Of a stretch of DNA of 42,465 bases, positions 26,447 through 34,889 are shown piece by piece. A program made the translations under genes and the position numbers. Every line of letters begins with the position of its first letter. The stretch's first letter is position 1. The notes below the pieces were generated by a model. It ran no database searches, was not told where the DNA came from, and saw only the letters and a program-made list of their open reading frames with translations. The DNA is from Streptosporangiaceae bacterium (GTDB taxonomy: Bacteria > Actinomycetota > Actinomycetes > Streptosporangiales > Streptosporangiaceae): contig JASHPR010000072.1 in the NCBI GenBank assembly GCA_030038015.1, positions 1 through 42,465 of the forward strand. The letters run 5' to 3'.

Positions 26447-27892
26447 ATGACCGGGGATGGCCAGCGGGGCGGCGGCGCCCGCACGCGGCGCGACGGCGCC
26501 GAGGTGGACGTGGCCGTCGTCGGCTTCGGCATCGCGGGCGGGTGCGCGGCGGTCGAGGCCGCGGCGGCCGGGGCGTCGGTGCTGGTGCTGGAGCGGGCGG
26601 CGGTGGCGGGCGGCACCAGCGCCATGGCCGGCGGGCATTTCTACCTGGGCGGCGGCACGGTGGTGCAGCGCGCCACCGGGCACGAGGACACCCCCGATGA
26701 GATGTACGCCTACCTGATGGCGGTGACCCCCGAGCCGGATGCCGGCAAGATCCGCGCCTACGCGGACGGCAGCGCCGGGCACTGCGACTGGCTGGAGAGC
26801 CTGGGCTTCCAGTTCGAGCGCAGCTACTACCCGGAGAAGGCGGTGATCCAGCCGCAGACCCAGGGCCTCATGTACACCGGCAACGAGAAGGTCTGGCCGT
26901 TCCGCGATCTCGCGGTGCCCGCACCCCGCGGGCACAAGGTCCCCGTCCCCGGCGACACCCAGGGCGCGAAGCTGGTCATCGACCTGCTGGTGCGCCGCGC
27001 CGAGCGGCTGGGCGCCGAGGTCTGGTACGAGACCGGGGCCACCGAGCTCGTCACGGACGCCGGCCGGGTCCGGGGGGTGCGGTGGCGGTCCTATGAAAAC
27101 CGCGGCACCGTCCTGGCCCGCAGCACCATCCTGGCGGCCGGCGGCTTCGTCATGAACCGCGAGATGGTCGCCGAGCACGTCCCGCGGCTCGCGGAGAAGC
27201 CCTTCGTCCTCGGCTCGTCCTATGACGACGGCATGGGCATCAAGCTGGGCATGTCCGCCGGCGGCCAGGCGCTGCACATGGACCAGGCGTTCCTCACCGC
27301 GCCGTTCTACCCGCCGGGGAAGCTGCTTACCGGCATCGTCGTCAACCGCGACGGCCGGCGGTTCGTCGCCGAGGACAGCTACCACTCCCGGACGTCGGCC
27401 TTCGTCCTCGACCAGCCCGGGAGCTCCGCGTTCCTGATCGTCGACAGCGCGCACATGGCCTACCCGGAGATGCCGCTGGTGCCGTTCATCGACGGCTGGG
27501 AGACCGTCGCGGAGATGGAGCAGGGGCTCGGCATCCCGCCGGGCAACCTCGCGGCCACCCTGGAGGCGTACAACTCGGCCGCGGCGCGGGGCGAGGATCC
27601 GGAGTTCCGCAAGCACCCGGACTGGCTTGAGCCGCAGGACACCGGACCCTGGGCCGCATTCGACCTCACGCTGGGCACGGCCGTGTACGCGGGCTTCACC
27701 CTCGGCGGGCTGCGGTGCACGGTCGACGGGCAGGTGCAGCGCGCCGACGGGTCGGTCGTTGCGGGCCTGTACGCGGCGGGCGCCTGCGCGTCCAACATCG
27801 CGCAGGACGGCAAGGGGTACAGCAGCGGGACGCAGCTGGGGGAGGGGTCCTTCTTCGGCAGGCGTGCCGGGCGGCACGCCGCCACCCATTGA
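26447..27892 (+). CDS. FAD-dependent oxidoreductase, KstD/fumarate-reductase-flavoprotein family, 481 aa
   Basis: The N-terminal dinucleotide fold VAVVGFGIAGGCAAVEAA is followed by ERAAVAGGTSAMAGGHFYLG, ILAAGGFVMNREM, GIVVNRDGRRFVAED and the C-terminal FAD segment GLYAAGACASNIAQDGKGYSSG. Members dehydrogenate 3-ketosteroids or reduce enoates; substrate not predictable. The neighbouring TetR gene and P450 remnant suggest a steroid or terpenoid catabolic fragment (inference). ATG 26447 is taken; GTG 26441 is equally possible. Confidence 0.85.
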   Translation: MTGDGQRGGGARTRRDGAEVDVAVVGFGIAGGCAAVEAAAAGASVLVLERAAVAGGTSAMAGGHFYLGGGTVVQRATGHEDTPDEMYAYLMAVTPEPDAGKIRAYADGSAGHCDWLESLGFQFERSYYPEKAVIQPQTQGLMYTGNEKVWPFRDLAVPAPRGHKVPVPGDTQGAKLVIDLLVRRAERLGAEVWYETGATELVTDAGRVRGVRWRSYENRGTVLARSTILAAGGFVMNREMVAEHVPRLAEKPFVLGSSYDDGMGIKLGMSAGGQALHMDQAFLTAPFYPPGKLLTGIVVNRDGRRFVAEDSYHSRTSAFVLDQPGSSAFLIVDSAHMAYPEMPLVPFIDGWETVAEMEQGLGIPPGNLAATLEAYNSAAARGEDPEFRKHPDWLEPQDTGPWAAFDLTLGTAVYAGFTLGGLRCTVDGQVQRADGSVVAGLYAAGACASNIAQDGKGYSSGTQLGEGSFFGRRAGRHAATH

Positions 27893-27990
27893 CCGGGACA
27901 CCCCCGGGTCCGGCGCACTGATCTTTTGTCCCGAGCCAGCAGAGCCTTTCGCCCCTAGCGTCCCGGGACCGCCGCACGTGGACTGAAAAC

Positions 27991-29541
27991 ATGGCCGTTC
28001 ATGTGCGCAAAGGCCCGGTGGCCTCCTGGGGGAGGGCACCCTCTCCGTCGACCCGGTGGTTCGCGCTCGCGGTGCTGTGCGTGGCGCTGCTGATGGTCAC
28101 CCTGGACGTGACGATCCTGAGTGTCGCTCTGCCCACCATCGCGCGTGACCTGAAAGCGACGACCACCGAGCTGCAGTGGATCGTCGACGCCTACGTCATC
28201 GTGTTCGCCGGCCTGCTGCTGGCCGTGGGCAGCCTCGCCGACCGGGCCGGACGGAAGAAAGTGTTCCTGGCCGGCCTGGCGCTGTTCGCCGCCGGGTCGC
28301 TGTGGGCGGCGTTCTCCGGGTCGGTGGGGATGCTGATCGCGGCGCGCGCCGGCATGGGCATCGGCGGGGCAGTCATGATGCCGTCCACGCTGTCCCTGAT
28401 CACCGCCATCTTCACCGACACGGCCGAGCGGCAGCGGGCCATCGGCCTGTGGGCCGGCACGACCGGCCTCGGTGCCGTGCTCGGCCCGATCGTCGGCGGC
28501 CTGCTGCTGGCGCACTTCTGGTGGGGGTCGGTCTTCCTGATCAACGCGCCGGTCGGGGTGCTCGGGTTCGCGTTTGCGATCCCCCTGGTCCCCGAATCGA
28601 GGAACCCGGATGCGAAGCCTCCGGACCTGATGGGCGTGCTGCTGTCGATCGCGGGCCTTGGCCTCCTGCTGTGGTCGCTGATCGAGGCTCCGTCCCTGGG
28701 CTGGGCGTCGGTGCTGGTGCTCGTGGCCGCGATCGGCGGGCTGGCCGTGCTGGCGGCGTTCGCCCTCTGGGAGCGGCGGTCCACGCATCCCATGCTGAAC
28801 ATGGCTTTCTTCGGGAAGCGGGAGTTTTCTGGCGCCGTCACATCGCAGGCCATGGCCGTCTTCGGCCTGTACGGGGTGCTCTTCGTGCTGACCCAGTATC
28901 TCCAGTTCAGCCTGGGCTACTCGGCGCTCAGGGCGGGCGTCTGCATACTTCCCGCGGCCGGCGCGGTCCTGGTGGTCGCGCCGCTGTCGACGCTGGTGAT
29001 GCAGAAGATCGGCATCAGGCTCACGGTCGCGGCAGGGCTGCTGATCGCGGCGGGCGGGTTCTGGCAGATCGCCGGCGCGAGCATCACCTCGGGCTACGCC
29101 GACATCGTGTTCGGCGTCATCCTGCTCGGCGTCGGTGTCGGGCTGGTGATCCCGGCGGCTACCGAATCGGTCATGGCGTCGCTGCCGAGCGGGGACACCG
29201 GGGTCGGCGCGGCGACCAACAGCGCGTTCATGCAGGTCGGCGGCGCGCTCGGGGTGGCGGTGATCGGAAGCCTGCTGACCACCAGGTACCAGGACAACAT
29301 CGACGCGGCGCTGGCCCCGTACCACGTGCCCGCCCTGGTCCTGGCCGTGGTGCGCGGTTCCCTCGGCGGCGCCCTCGAGGTCGCGGCCCGGGTCGGCGGC
29401 GTTCGCGGCGCCGAGCTGGCGCACCTGGCCAGGGAGGCGTTCCTCAGCGGCATGGGCCTGGGGCTGGTCACCGGGGCGTTCGTGGTGCTCGGCGCCTGCC
29501 TGACGGCGCTGATCGTGCTGCCGGGCCACCGCCGCAGGTGA
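27991..29541 (+). CDS. DHA2-family MFS transporter, 516 aa
   Basis: Fourteen predicted helices with ALLMVTLDVTILSVALPTIA (motif D1 in helix 1), GSLADRAGRKKVFLAG (motif A), ARAGMGIGGAVMMPSTLSL and WAGTTGLGAVLGPIVGGLLL (motif C-like), as in drug or lipid exporters of the EmrB/LfrA type. It is the second DHA2 gene in the window; the two share organisation but not close sequence. No strong ribosome binding site is seen before ATG 27991. It converges on the hydrolase gene with a 23-bp gap. Confidence 0.9.
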   Translation: MAVHVRKGPVASWGRAPSPSTRWFALAVLCVALLMVTLDVTILSVALPTIARDLKATTTELQWIVDAYVIVFAGLLLAVGSLADRAGRKKVFLAGLALFAAGSLWAAFSGSVGMLIAARAGMGIGGAVMMPSTLSLITAIFTDTAERQRAIGLWAGTTGLGAVLGPIVGGLLLAHFWWGSVFLINAPVGVLGFAFAIPLVPESRNPDAKPPDLMGVLLSIAGLGLLLWSLIEAPSLGWASVLVLVAAIGGLAVLAAFALWERRSTHPMLNMAFFGKREFSGAVTSQAMAVFGLYGVLFVLTQYLQFSLGYSALRAGVCILPAAGAVLVVAPLSTLVMQKIGIRLTVAAGLLIAAGGFWQIAGASITSGYADIVFGVILLGVGVGLVIPAATESVMASLPSGDTGVGAATNSAFMQVGGALGVAVIGSLLTTRYQDNIDAALAPYHVPALVLAVVRGSLGGALEVAARVGGVRGAELAHLAREAFLSGMGLGLVTGAFVVLGACLTALIVLPGHRRR

Positions 29542-29564
29542 CCCGGAGGGCAACGAGTTCTGCG

Positions 29565-30806
29565 TCAGCTGAGCGCTGCTGCGGGCGGCTGTCGTGTGGC
29601 GGGGCGCAGCAGGCCGCGCATGGTTTCCCAGACGTCGGGGTGGTTCAGCAGGTCGAAGTGGTGCATTCCGCCCAGCCCGCGGCCCAGCTCGACGGGGAAC
29701 GGGATGTGCTGACGCGCGCCACGGCGCCCGTGCGCGCTGGCCGGCTGGACGAGCAGATCGCCGACGAGGGCACCGAGCGGGCTGCCAGGGTCGGCGGTGA
29801 CGGCAGCGCTGATCGCGTAGTGGTTCGCCGTGGCGAGCAGGGGCGCGTCGCATCGGTGGTCGCGCAGGCAGCAGTCAGGGCCGCAGCCGGTCCAGTCGTC
29901 GTCCAGCACGTACCCGTGGCGCAGGTCCCTGACCGAGGCCGGCCCGGCAGCCAGGGCCGCGAACGGCCGGGTTTCGGGCACCCGGCCAAGCGCCCAGCCC
30001 GCGAGCCCGGCGGCGCGGGCAAGCGGCGCGCCCAGATGCGGCGATCCGAGGTAGAACACGTGGCGAACCCGCCCGGGCCAGGCGGCGGACGCTTCCCGGC
30101 CGTAGTGGCAGGCGCTGCGGATGACCAGGCCGCCCATCGAGTGACCCGCCAGCAGGATCTCATCCACCTGCCCCGGCCAGGCCGCCATCAGCCGCTCCAG
30201 CAGATCGGCCAGGTCGTGGCCGCTGTCGGAGATGTGCCGGCCGGTGTTGTACCGGACGTAGACGGGCGTGTAGCCGAATTCTGCCCGCAGGCGGTCGCCA
30301 TAAGGCGCGGACTGGCCGGCCCGCCGGCGCCAGAAGTTCTCTGTCTCGGCCAGCCCGTGGACGAAGACCGCCATCCTGGGCGCAGCGCCGGGGAACGCGC
30401 CCGCAACCTCGGCCGCGGCCGGCTCAACATCGCAGCCATCGGCCCGTACCGCCATCCGGATGGCCAGCGGGGCCAGGTCGGGGCCGAGCCGATCTCCGGC
30501 TACGGCGTTCAGCGCGGCGAGCGCCAGGTTTCCGGCCGGCTGCCGCGCGGCGGGCCGGCCGCCGGCGCCAAGGAGAAGCCCGGCCTCTCCGCCCACCATC
30601 CCTGCGGCCACTCCGGCGCCCCGCACCGCGAGATAGGTGCCCCGCGCCACGCAGTCATGGACGACCCGGACCGGGGCGCCCGCCGGCCCGATCGGGGCAA
30701 AGGCCCGGCCGGCGATGACCTGATGCACCTGCTCGATCCGGGCGGCCAGCCCGGCAAACACCTGGCCGCCCAGCCTGCTCACCGCGCGAAGCTCCGCTGG
30801 CGTCAC
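29565..30806 (-). CDS. Alpha/beta hydrolase (esterase/lipase, PGAP1-like), 413 aa
   Basis: Core motifs are MAVFVHGLAETENFWRRR (oxyanion region), a lid-like Arg/Tyr-rich part, LLAGHSMGGLVIRSACHYG with nucleophile Ser223, then FYLGSPHLGAPLAR and a C-terminal GGMHHFDLLNHPDVW containing the likely catalytic His. The first ~110 residues are a helical extension (ARIEQVHQVIAGRAF) of unknown role. GTG 30806 is preceded by AGGAGG at ideal spacing. Many actinobacterial relatives sit near polyhydroxyalkanoate or stress genes; substrate unknown. Confidence 0.85.
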   Translation of the reverse strand: MTPAELRAVSRLGGQVFAGLAARIEQVHQVIAGRAFAPIGPAGAPVRVVHDCVARGTYLAVRGAGVAAGMVGGEAGLLLGAGGRPAARQPAGNLALAALNAVAGDRLGPDLAPLAIRMAVRADGCDVEPAAAEVAGAFPGAAPRMAVFVHGLAETENFWRRRAGQSAPYGDRLRAEFGYTPVYVRYNTGRHISDSGHDLADLLERLMAAWPGQVDEILLAGHSMGGLVIRSACHYGREASAAWPGRVRHVFYLGSPHLGAPLARAAGLAGWALGRVPETRPFAALAAGPASVRDLRHGYVLDDDWTGCGPDCCLRDHRCDAPLLATANHYAISAAVTADPGSPLGALVGDLLVQPASAHGRRGARQHIPFPVELGRGLGGMHHFDLLNHPDVWETMRGLLRPATRQPPAAALS

Positions 30807-30872
30807 CGTCTACCTCCTGAGGCACCGGGTGGCAGGGCCACTCCTCCCATTGCAGCCGAGGAGGCAGCCGGC

Positions 30873-30926
30873 GGCAAGAGAAGGCAAGAGAAGGCAGGCA
30901 AGAGAAGGCAAGAGAAGGCAAGAGAA
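30873..30926. repeat. 10-bp tandem repeat GGCAAGAGAA, five copies
   Basis: Two copies (30873-30892), a 4-nt partial GGCA, then three copies (30897-30926). It lies in the gap upstream of the hydrolase gene and downstream of the hypothetical gene at 30978, both leftward. Purine-rich on the plus strand; likely slippage-prone. Confidence 0.9.
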
Positions 30927-30977
30927 GAGGGCGGCGGGCCGTTGACCGGCGGAGCCGCCGCCCTGGGCGGCAACGAG

Positions 30978-31322
30978 CTACCCCATGGGTGTGTGCTTGC
31001 GCCCGTTCTTCACGTAGCCGGCGAGCTGGGCGCCGAGCATCACCGACACCGTGTACTCGCCGTGTGAGACCGCCAGCCCCTCGCCGTCCGGCGTCGGCGT
31101 CACGGACCAGCCGTGCAGGTCCACGTTGCGGGTGGCGCACCGGATCACGCGCTGAGCTCGTTCTTCCGCTCCCGGGTACCAGCTGTCGTCGTCGTTCAGC
31201 TCGAGGGCGAGCGCGAACTCCAGGTCCGTGGTGGATCTCAGCTGCGCGAGATTCCGCTCGATGCCGATGAGGACCGGCGCCAGGGCCAGGTCGGCTGCTG
31301 AGTGCGGATGGGGCTGGGACAT
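30978..31322 (-). CDS. Conserved-looking hypothetical protein, 114 aa
   Basis: Soluble, acidic-to-neutral protein (SAADLALAPVLIGIERNLA, LEFALALELNDDDSWYPG, GWSVTPTPDGEGLAVSHGEY). No family is recognised. ATG 31322 is the first start that gives sensible composition; the frame upstream to 31415 is possible. It is divergent from the CBS-domain gene and shares the gap containing a pair of DosR-like boxes (31470-31505), so it may belong to the same regulon. Confidence 0.6.
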   Translation of the reverse strand: MSQPHPHSAADLALAPVLIGIERNLAQLRSTTDLEFALALELNDDDSWYPGAEERAQRVIRCATRNVDLHGWSVTPTPDGEGLAVSHGEYTVSVMLGAQLAGYVKNGRKHTPMG

Positions 31323-31469
31323 CGTTACCACCGGGCTTCCAGCGTAGGGGGCCAGCAACAGCCTGATCATGCCGGGGCCAGCGGCCCGGCCGGCAGTGCC
31401 CATGGTCCCGGTCACGGCCGGCCAAGGTCAGCGGCCTGGCCCGGCTTGCGGGCGGGGGCGGCCCGCCGC

Positions 31470-31505
31470 GTGACCTGAGTCCCGGTTCCGCGGGCCTTTG
31501 GTCCC
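31470..31505. promoter_or_regulatory. Paired DosR/DevR-like boxes
   Basis: GTGACCTGAGTCCC (31470-31483) and GGGCCTTTGGTCCC (31492-31505) are 14-bp dyads of GGGAC-N4-GTCCC type, centres exactly 22 bp apart. They lie 76-111 bp before the CBS-BON gene and 148-183 bp before the divergent hypothetical gene. Confidence 0.6.
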
Positions 31506-31580
31506 TTCCGTGCTGCCCGTTCGACTCGGGCGGACGCCCCGGCGGAGCGCTGCAATGGGCTTGATAGGGAGGTGATCGCG

Positions 31581-32225
31581 GTGAAGGTGACGACCGTCAA
31601 GGGCGTGATGACCAGCAGCGTCGTGGCCGTGCGCGAGGACGCGGACTTCAAGGAAATGGTTACCGTCCTGCGCAGCCGCCGCATCAGTGCCTTCCCGGTG
31701 ATCGACGCGTCCGGCCGGGTGATCGGCGTGGTGTCCGAAGCCGACTTCCTGCTCAAGGAGGCAACCCCGCCGCTGCCCCAGGGGGCGATCAGGCTGGCAT
31801 GGCGGCTGAAGGACCGGTCCAAGGCCGCCGGCGTGACCGCCGCCGAGATTATGACCAAGCCGGCCCTGACCATCCATGAGGACGCGCCGGTTCAGGAGGC
31901 CGCGCGGCTGATGCAGTCGCGCAAGGTCAAGCGGCTCCCCGTGGTGGACGCCGAGGGCCGGCTCCGCGGGATTGTCAGCCGGGCAGACCTGCTCAGCGTG
32001 TACGAGCGCCCGGACCACGAGATCTGGGATGAGGTCGTCAAGGGCGTCATCTCCGGGGAGTACGGGCTCGACCCCGAGCTGTTCGTCGTCACGGTGCGTT
32101 CCGGGATCGTGACCGTCACCGGCTCGATGGGCCGGCGGGCCGATGCGCTCAGCCTGCTCGGCACGATCCGGTACTTGGAAGGCGTGATCGGCGTCCGTGA
32201 CCGGCTCAGCTACCCCGCCGAGTAG
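31581..32225 (+). CDS. CBS-CBS-BON domain protein, 214 aa
   Basis: Two CBS motifs (VMTSSVVAVREDADFKEMV with AFPVIDASGRVIGVVSEADF; IMTKPALTIHEDAPVQEAAR with RLPVVDAEGRLRGIVSRADL) bind adenine nucleotides. The C-terminal BON domain (ELFVVTVRSGIVTVTGSM) ends at the stop. This architecture is common in actinobacterial hypoxia regulons, presumably as an energy sensor. GTG 31581 is preferred because GGGAGGTGATC ends 6 nt upstream; GTG 31572 would overlap that ribosome binding site. The eRF1-like gene follows 87 bp downstream and may be co-transcribed. Confidence 0.92.
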   Translation: MKVTTVKGVMTSSVVAVREDADFKEMVTVLRSRRISAFPVIDASGRVIGVVSEADFLLKEATPPLPQGAIRLAWRLKDRSKAAGVTAAEIMTKPALTIHEDAPVQEAARLMQSRKVKRLPVVDAEGRLRGIVSRADLLSVYERPDHEIWDEVVKGVISGEYGLDPELFVVTVRSGIVTVTGSMGRRADALSLLGTIRYLEGVIGVRDRLSYPAE

Positions 32226-32312
32226 CCGGATGTGGCAGCGCCGCTCGCTTGTCCCAGTTCATGGCTGGACCGAGCCCCGGCTCGTCCAGGAGGAGGCAGG
32301 AGGTTCGGAGCG

Positions 32313-33446
32313 ATGATTACTCAGGCCGACGTCGAGAAGCTGCTGGGCATCCGCTCGCCAGGGCCGTCGGTGCTTTCGCTGTACCTGCGTGTGCCGCTCG
32401 ATCCGCCGGCGCTGCGGGGCCTGCCTGCCCACGCCGACGAGCTGGTCAGCGCGGCCGGCGCGACGGAGGACGGCGACGTGGCCAGGGCGCAGGATGAGGA
32501 CCGGCACATCGCCCGGAGGATGCTGGAGATCCACGCCCGGGAATGGCTCGGCCACACTGTCGCGATCTTTGCCTGCAGCGAGCCACGCCTGGCCGAGACG
32601 TTGGTGCTGCCCGGCCCGGCCGAGGACCGCGCGGTGTTCGCGACCCGGCCGCATGTGCGGCCGCTGCTGGCGGCGCTGCAGCGGTTCCCGGCCTACTGCG
32701 CCGCGGTCGTCAACCGGCAGCACGCGTGGGTGTTCCGGGTGGCGGGCGAGCGGATCGACAGGATGGCCCTCCCGCCCGCGGAGGGCGTCCGCAGCACCCG
32801 GTTCGGAGGCTGGTATGGCCTGGAGACGTACCGGATCAACGACCGCGTGGTCGAGCTTGCGCGTCACCACTACCGGGACACGGCCGCCGCGCTGGGCCCG
32901 GTCATGCGGGCGGGCGGGCCGGTGCCGCTCGTGGTCGGCGGGCACCCGCACGACATCCCGCAGTTCCTTGACGAGCTCCCGGACGACGTGCGCGAGCAGG
33001 TCATCGGGACGTTTACCGTTGACCCGCACACGATGACGCCGTCCCGGGTCCGCGAGCTGGCGGGCCAGGTCGTCGGCCGCTGGGTCGGCGAGCGCGAGCG
33101 GGACCTGGTCACGCAGCTGCTCGAGGAGCCGCCGGGCGGGCTGGCCGCCATCGGCCTGCAGCCGTGCCTGGACGCGGTCAACCAGCGGGCGGCCAAGCTG
33201 CTGGTCGTGCCGGAGAACGGGATGATACCGGGGTTCGTCTGCCAGCGCTGCGGCATGCTGAGCGCCGCGGCAGACGACTGCCCGGACTGGGGGGCCGCCT
33301 CGGCAGCCGTTCCCGATCTCATCGAGGAAATGGTCGTCGCGGCTCTCGGCGACGGTGCGGAGGTGGCGGTGACGCCGGATCCGCCGGGCGGCGTCGCCGC
33401 GCGGCTGCGGTTCCCGCTTGCGTCCTGGACCGCGCAGAGCGCCTGA
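32313..33446 (+). CDS. Bacterial eRF1/Vms1-like (Rv2629-type) protein, 377 aa
   Basis: A multi-domain protein resembling the archaeal/eukaryotic release-factor-like 'baeRF' group. The N-terminal domain has PSVLSLYLRVPLDPPALRG, the middle domain runs from RPLLAALQRFPAYCAAVVN through HYRDTAAALGPVM to PLVVGGHPHDIPQFLDELP, and a C-terminal pelota-like domain has LEEPPGGLAAIGLQPCLDAV. Mycobacterial Rv2629 is DosR-regulated (known). The zinc-ribbon position reads C310-x2-C313...C323-P-D-W, so the fourth Cys seen in relatives (CPxCG) is replaced by Trp. The ribosome binding site AGGAGG precedes ATG 32313. A ribosome-associated role is inference from family. Confidence 0.8.
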   Translation: MITQADVEKLLGIRSPGPSVLSLYLRVPLDPPALRGLPAHADELVSAAGATEDGDVARAQDEDRHIARRMLEIHAREWLGHTVAIFACSEPRLAETLVLPGPAEDRAVFATRPHVRPLLAALQRFPAYCAAVVNRQHAWVFRVAGERIDRMALPPAEGVRSTRFGGWYGLETYRINDRVVELARHHYRDTAAALGPVMRAGGPVPLVVGGHPHDIPQFLDELPDDVREQVIGTFTVDPHTMTPSRVRELAGQVVGRWVGERERDLVTQLLEEPPGGLAAIGLQPCLDAVNQRAAKLLVVPENGMIPGFVCQRCGMLSAAADDCPDWGAASAAVPDLIEEMVVAALGDGAEVAVTPDPPGGVAARLRFPLASWTAQSA

Positions 33447-33466
33447 CGCAGCCGGGGCGGGCTTGC

Positions 33467-33520
33467 CGCGCGGCGGGCCGGGTCTTGCGCGCGGCGGGCC
33501 GGGTCTTGCGCGCGGCGGGC
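33467..33520. repeat. 21-bp tandem repeat, two and a half copies
   Basis: Units at 33467-33487 and 33488-33508 are near-identical (each contains GCGGCGGGCCGGGTCTTG), with a partial third at 33509-33520. They lie directly after the eRF1-like gene and before the DosR-like pair at 33532. Confidence 0.85.
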
Positions 33521-33531
33521 TGCACTGGCCT

Positions 33532-33567
33532 GGGGCCATGGTCCCGGATGCCAGGGAAGTAAGGCCC
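33532..33567. promoter_or_regulatory. Paired DosR/DevR-like boxes
   Basis: GGGGCCATGGTCCC (33532-33545) and GGGAAGTAAGGCCC (33554-33567), centres 22 bp apart, 36-71 bp upstream of the small Cys/His protein gene at 33603. Confidence 0.55.
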
Positions 33568-33602
33568 TCCCCCCGCCCGGCCGGGAACGCGACGCTGAGG
33601 AT

Positions 33603-33932
33603 ATGTCAGCGAAGTTCATGCATCCCAGCGTCACCGCACGGAACACGGCACCGGCCGAGGCGCCGGACGGCGACGCCGGGGGGCGTGGTGTGTATGCCAT
33701 CGACTGGCGCGCCGCGCGGCTGGCGAGACGCGCCTGCTGCTGCCCGGCCAAGCCCGCGGTCATCGTTGTCATGCCGCCGACCGCGACCCGGCCGCACCCC
33801 ACCGAGCTGCTGCTATGCGGCCATCACTACCGGGTGTCCCGGCACGCGCTCGACCTCGCTGGCGCCACGGTCCTGGACCTGCTCGGCAGGCCCGTCGTCG
33901 GCGACCTGTGGTCGGCGCGCGCCGCGGCGTGA
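33603..33932 (+). CDS. Small Cys/His protein (DUF7455-like), 109 aa
   Basis: The conserved core ARRACCCPAKPAVIVVMPP followed by HPTELLLCGHHYRVSRHAL resembles short actinobacterial zinc-ribbon-like proteins with CxxC...CGHH. One Cys is shifted into a CCC run, so metal binding may be altered. GAGGAT precedes ATG 33603. The C-terminal 106 bp overlap a small minus-strand gene (33827-34090). Function unknown. It stands directly behind a pair of DosR-like boxes, so expression under hypoxia is likely (inference). Confidence 0.7.
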   Translation: MSAKFMHPSVTARNTAPAEAPDGDAGGRGVYAIDWRAARLARRACCCPAKPAVIVVMPPTATRPHPTELLLCGHHYRVSRHALDLAGATVLDLLGRPVVGDLWSARAAA

Positions 33933-34090
33933 CAGCCGGCGGGGCTCGGGCGGGTCATGACGGGCGTGGTCTCCTGCAGCCACTGGGACTGCTCCGCGTC
34001 CAGCTCCGGAAGCCGGCCGAGCAGTTCCCGGGTTTCCGCCTCCAGCAGCCGTATCGCGTCAAGGGTTCGCTCCGCGTGACCGTATGCCAT
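33827..34090 (-). CDS. Small protein downstream of ECF sigma factor, 87 aa
   Basis: The N-terminal half AERTLDAIRLLEAETRELLG and ELDAEQSQWLQETTPVM is a likely amphipathic helix pair; the C-terminal half is basic and Ser/Thr-rich and overlaps the convergent gene at 33603-33932. A strong GGAGG lies 8 nt before ATG 34090, and the gene starts 29 bp after the sigma factor stop. Co-transcription is likely. It might be a sigma partner, but it has no zinc anti-sigma motif (HxxxCxxC), so no function is claimed. Confidence 0.55.
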   Translation of the reverse strand: MAYGHAERTLDAIRLLEAETRELLGRLPELDAEQSQWLQETTPVMTRPSPAGCHAAARADHRSPTTGLPSRSRTVAPARSSACRDTR

Positions 34091-34119
34091 GGTGCTTTCC
34101 TCCGGTAGGTCTGTTCCGG

Positions 34120-34692
34120 CTACGCCCGCGCACGCGGCGCCGCGTGCGCCGGCCCATGGGCCGCCAGGCGGGCGCGAAGCCGGCCTCGGCTGCGGTGCAG
34201 GCAGGACTTCACGCTCCCGACCGGCATGCCGGTCAGGGTGGAGATCTGCCGGTATCCGAGGCCCTCGACATCGGCGAGATACACGGCGAGCCTGTTCCTG
34301 GGCGGCAGCGCCCGCATCGCCGCCACGAGCTCGGCATCGATCGCAGGGTCGAGCACTTCGTCTTCGGCCGACCTGGCCCCGGACTCCGGCCGGGCCGACG
34401 CGAGGCACCACTGCACCGCGTTCCTGGACAGCAGCAGCGCCTCGCGCCGCTTCTTCCGGTAGCCGCTGATGAACGTGTTCATCAGGATGCGATGCAGCCA
34501 GGCGTTGAAGTTCGTCCCCGGCCGGAGACGCCCCGACGCCGCGAGCGCCCTGGTCAGGGTCTCCTGGACCAGATCCTCCGCGTCGGCCTGGTTGCGGGTC
34601 AGCCGCAGCGCCGTCCGGTACAGCCCGGCCGCATAGTGCCTTAAGGTGTCATCGGCCCAGAACGGGTCGGCGGCCATCGTCGCGTCCGTCAC
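34120..34692 (-). CDS. ECF RNA polymerase sigma factor (SigR/RpoE-like), 190 aa
   Basis: Region 2 ([20 protein letters not shown] then [20 protein letters not shown]) binds -10 DNA and core polymerase. Region 4 ([20 protein letters not shown] then [20 protein letters not shown]) is the helix-turn-helix for -35. The [12 protein letters not shown] segment resembles SigR-type factors. GTG 34692 is chosen because GGAGGG lies 6 nt upstream. No RsrA-like ZAS anti-sigma gene follows. A DosR-like box (34822-34835) stands about 130 bp upstream, so the factor may extend a hypoxia response (inference). Confidence 0.9.
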   Translation of the reverse strand: MTDATMAADPFWADDTLRHYAAGLYRTALRLTRNQADAEDLVQETLTRALAASGRLRPGTNFNAWLHRILMNTFISGYRKKRREALLLSRNAVQWCLASARPESGARSAEDEVLDPAIDAELVAAMRALPPRNRLAVYLADVEGLGYRQISTLTGMPVGSVKSCLHRSRGRLRARLAAHGPAHAAPRARA

Positions 34693-34821
34693 GGCGTCCC
34701 TCCGTTGGCTGCGTTCGGGCCCCTGCGGGCTTCGTCGGCCGGCGGGCCGTCAGATTCTCCTGTGAGCCATCCCACAGGCCGATCTCACGTCGCGCACAGA
34801 GGGCGGTTGACCCGTGGTTAC

Positions 34822-34835
34822 GGGACCTTCGGCCC
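34822..34835. promoter_or_regulatory. DosR/DevR-like box upstream of ECF sigma gene
   Basis: GGGACCTTCGGCCC is a near-perfect dyad of the type seen before the hydrogenase operon, 130-143 bp ahead of the sigma factor GTG. Confidence 0.5.
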
Positions 34836-34889
34836 GGGGCTGCCGGTCAGTCCGGTGGATATCCGAACGGCTGACATGCGGACAAACAG

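Noticed and set aside
28176-31067. 963-codon plus-strand open frame across the second MFS gene and the hydrolase
   Set aside because: Low-complexity Arg/Gly-rich product covering two clearly coded genes in other frames; a GC artefact.
33467-33520. CRISPR-like array
   Set aside because: Tandem units with no unique spacers; neither this nor the repeats at 13814 and 30873 has CRISPR geometry, and no cas genes are present.
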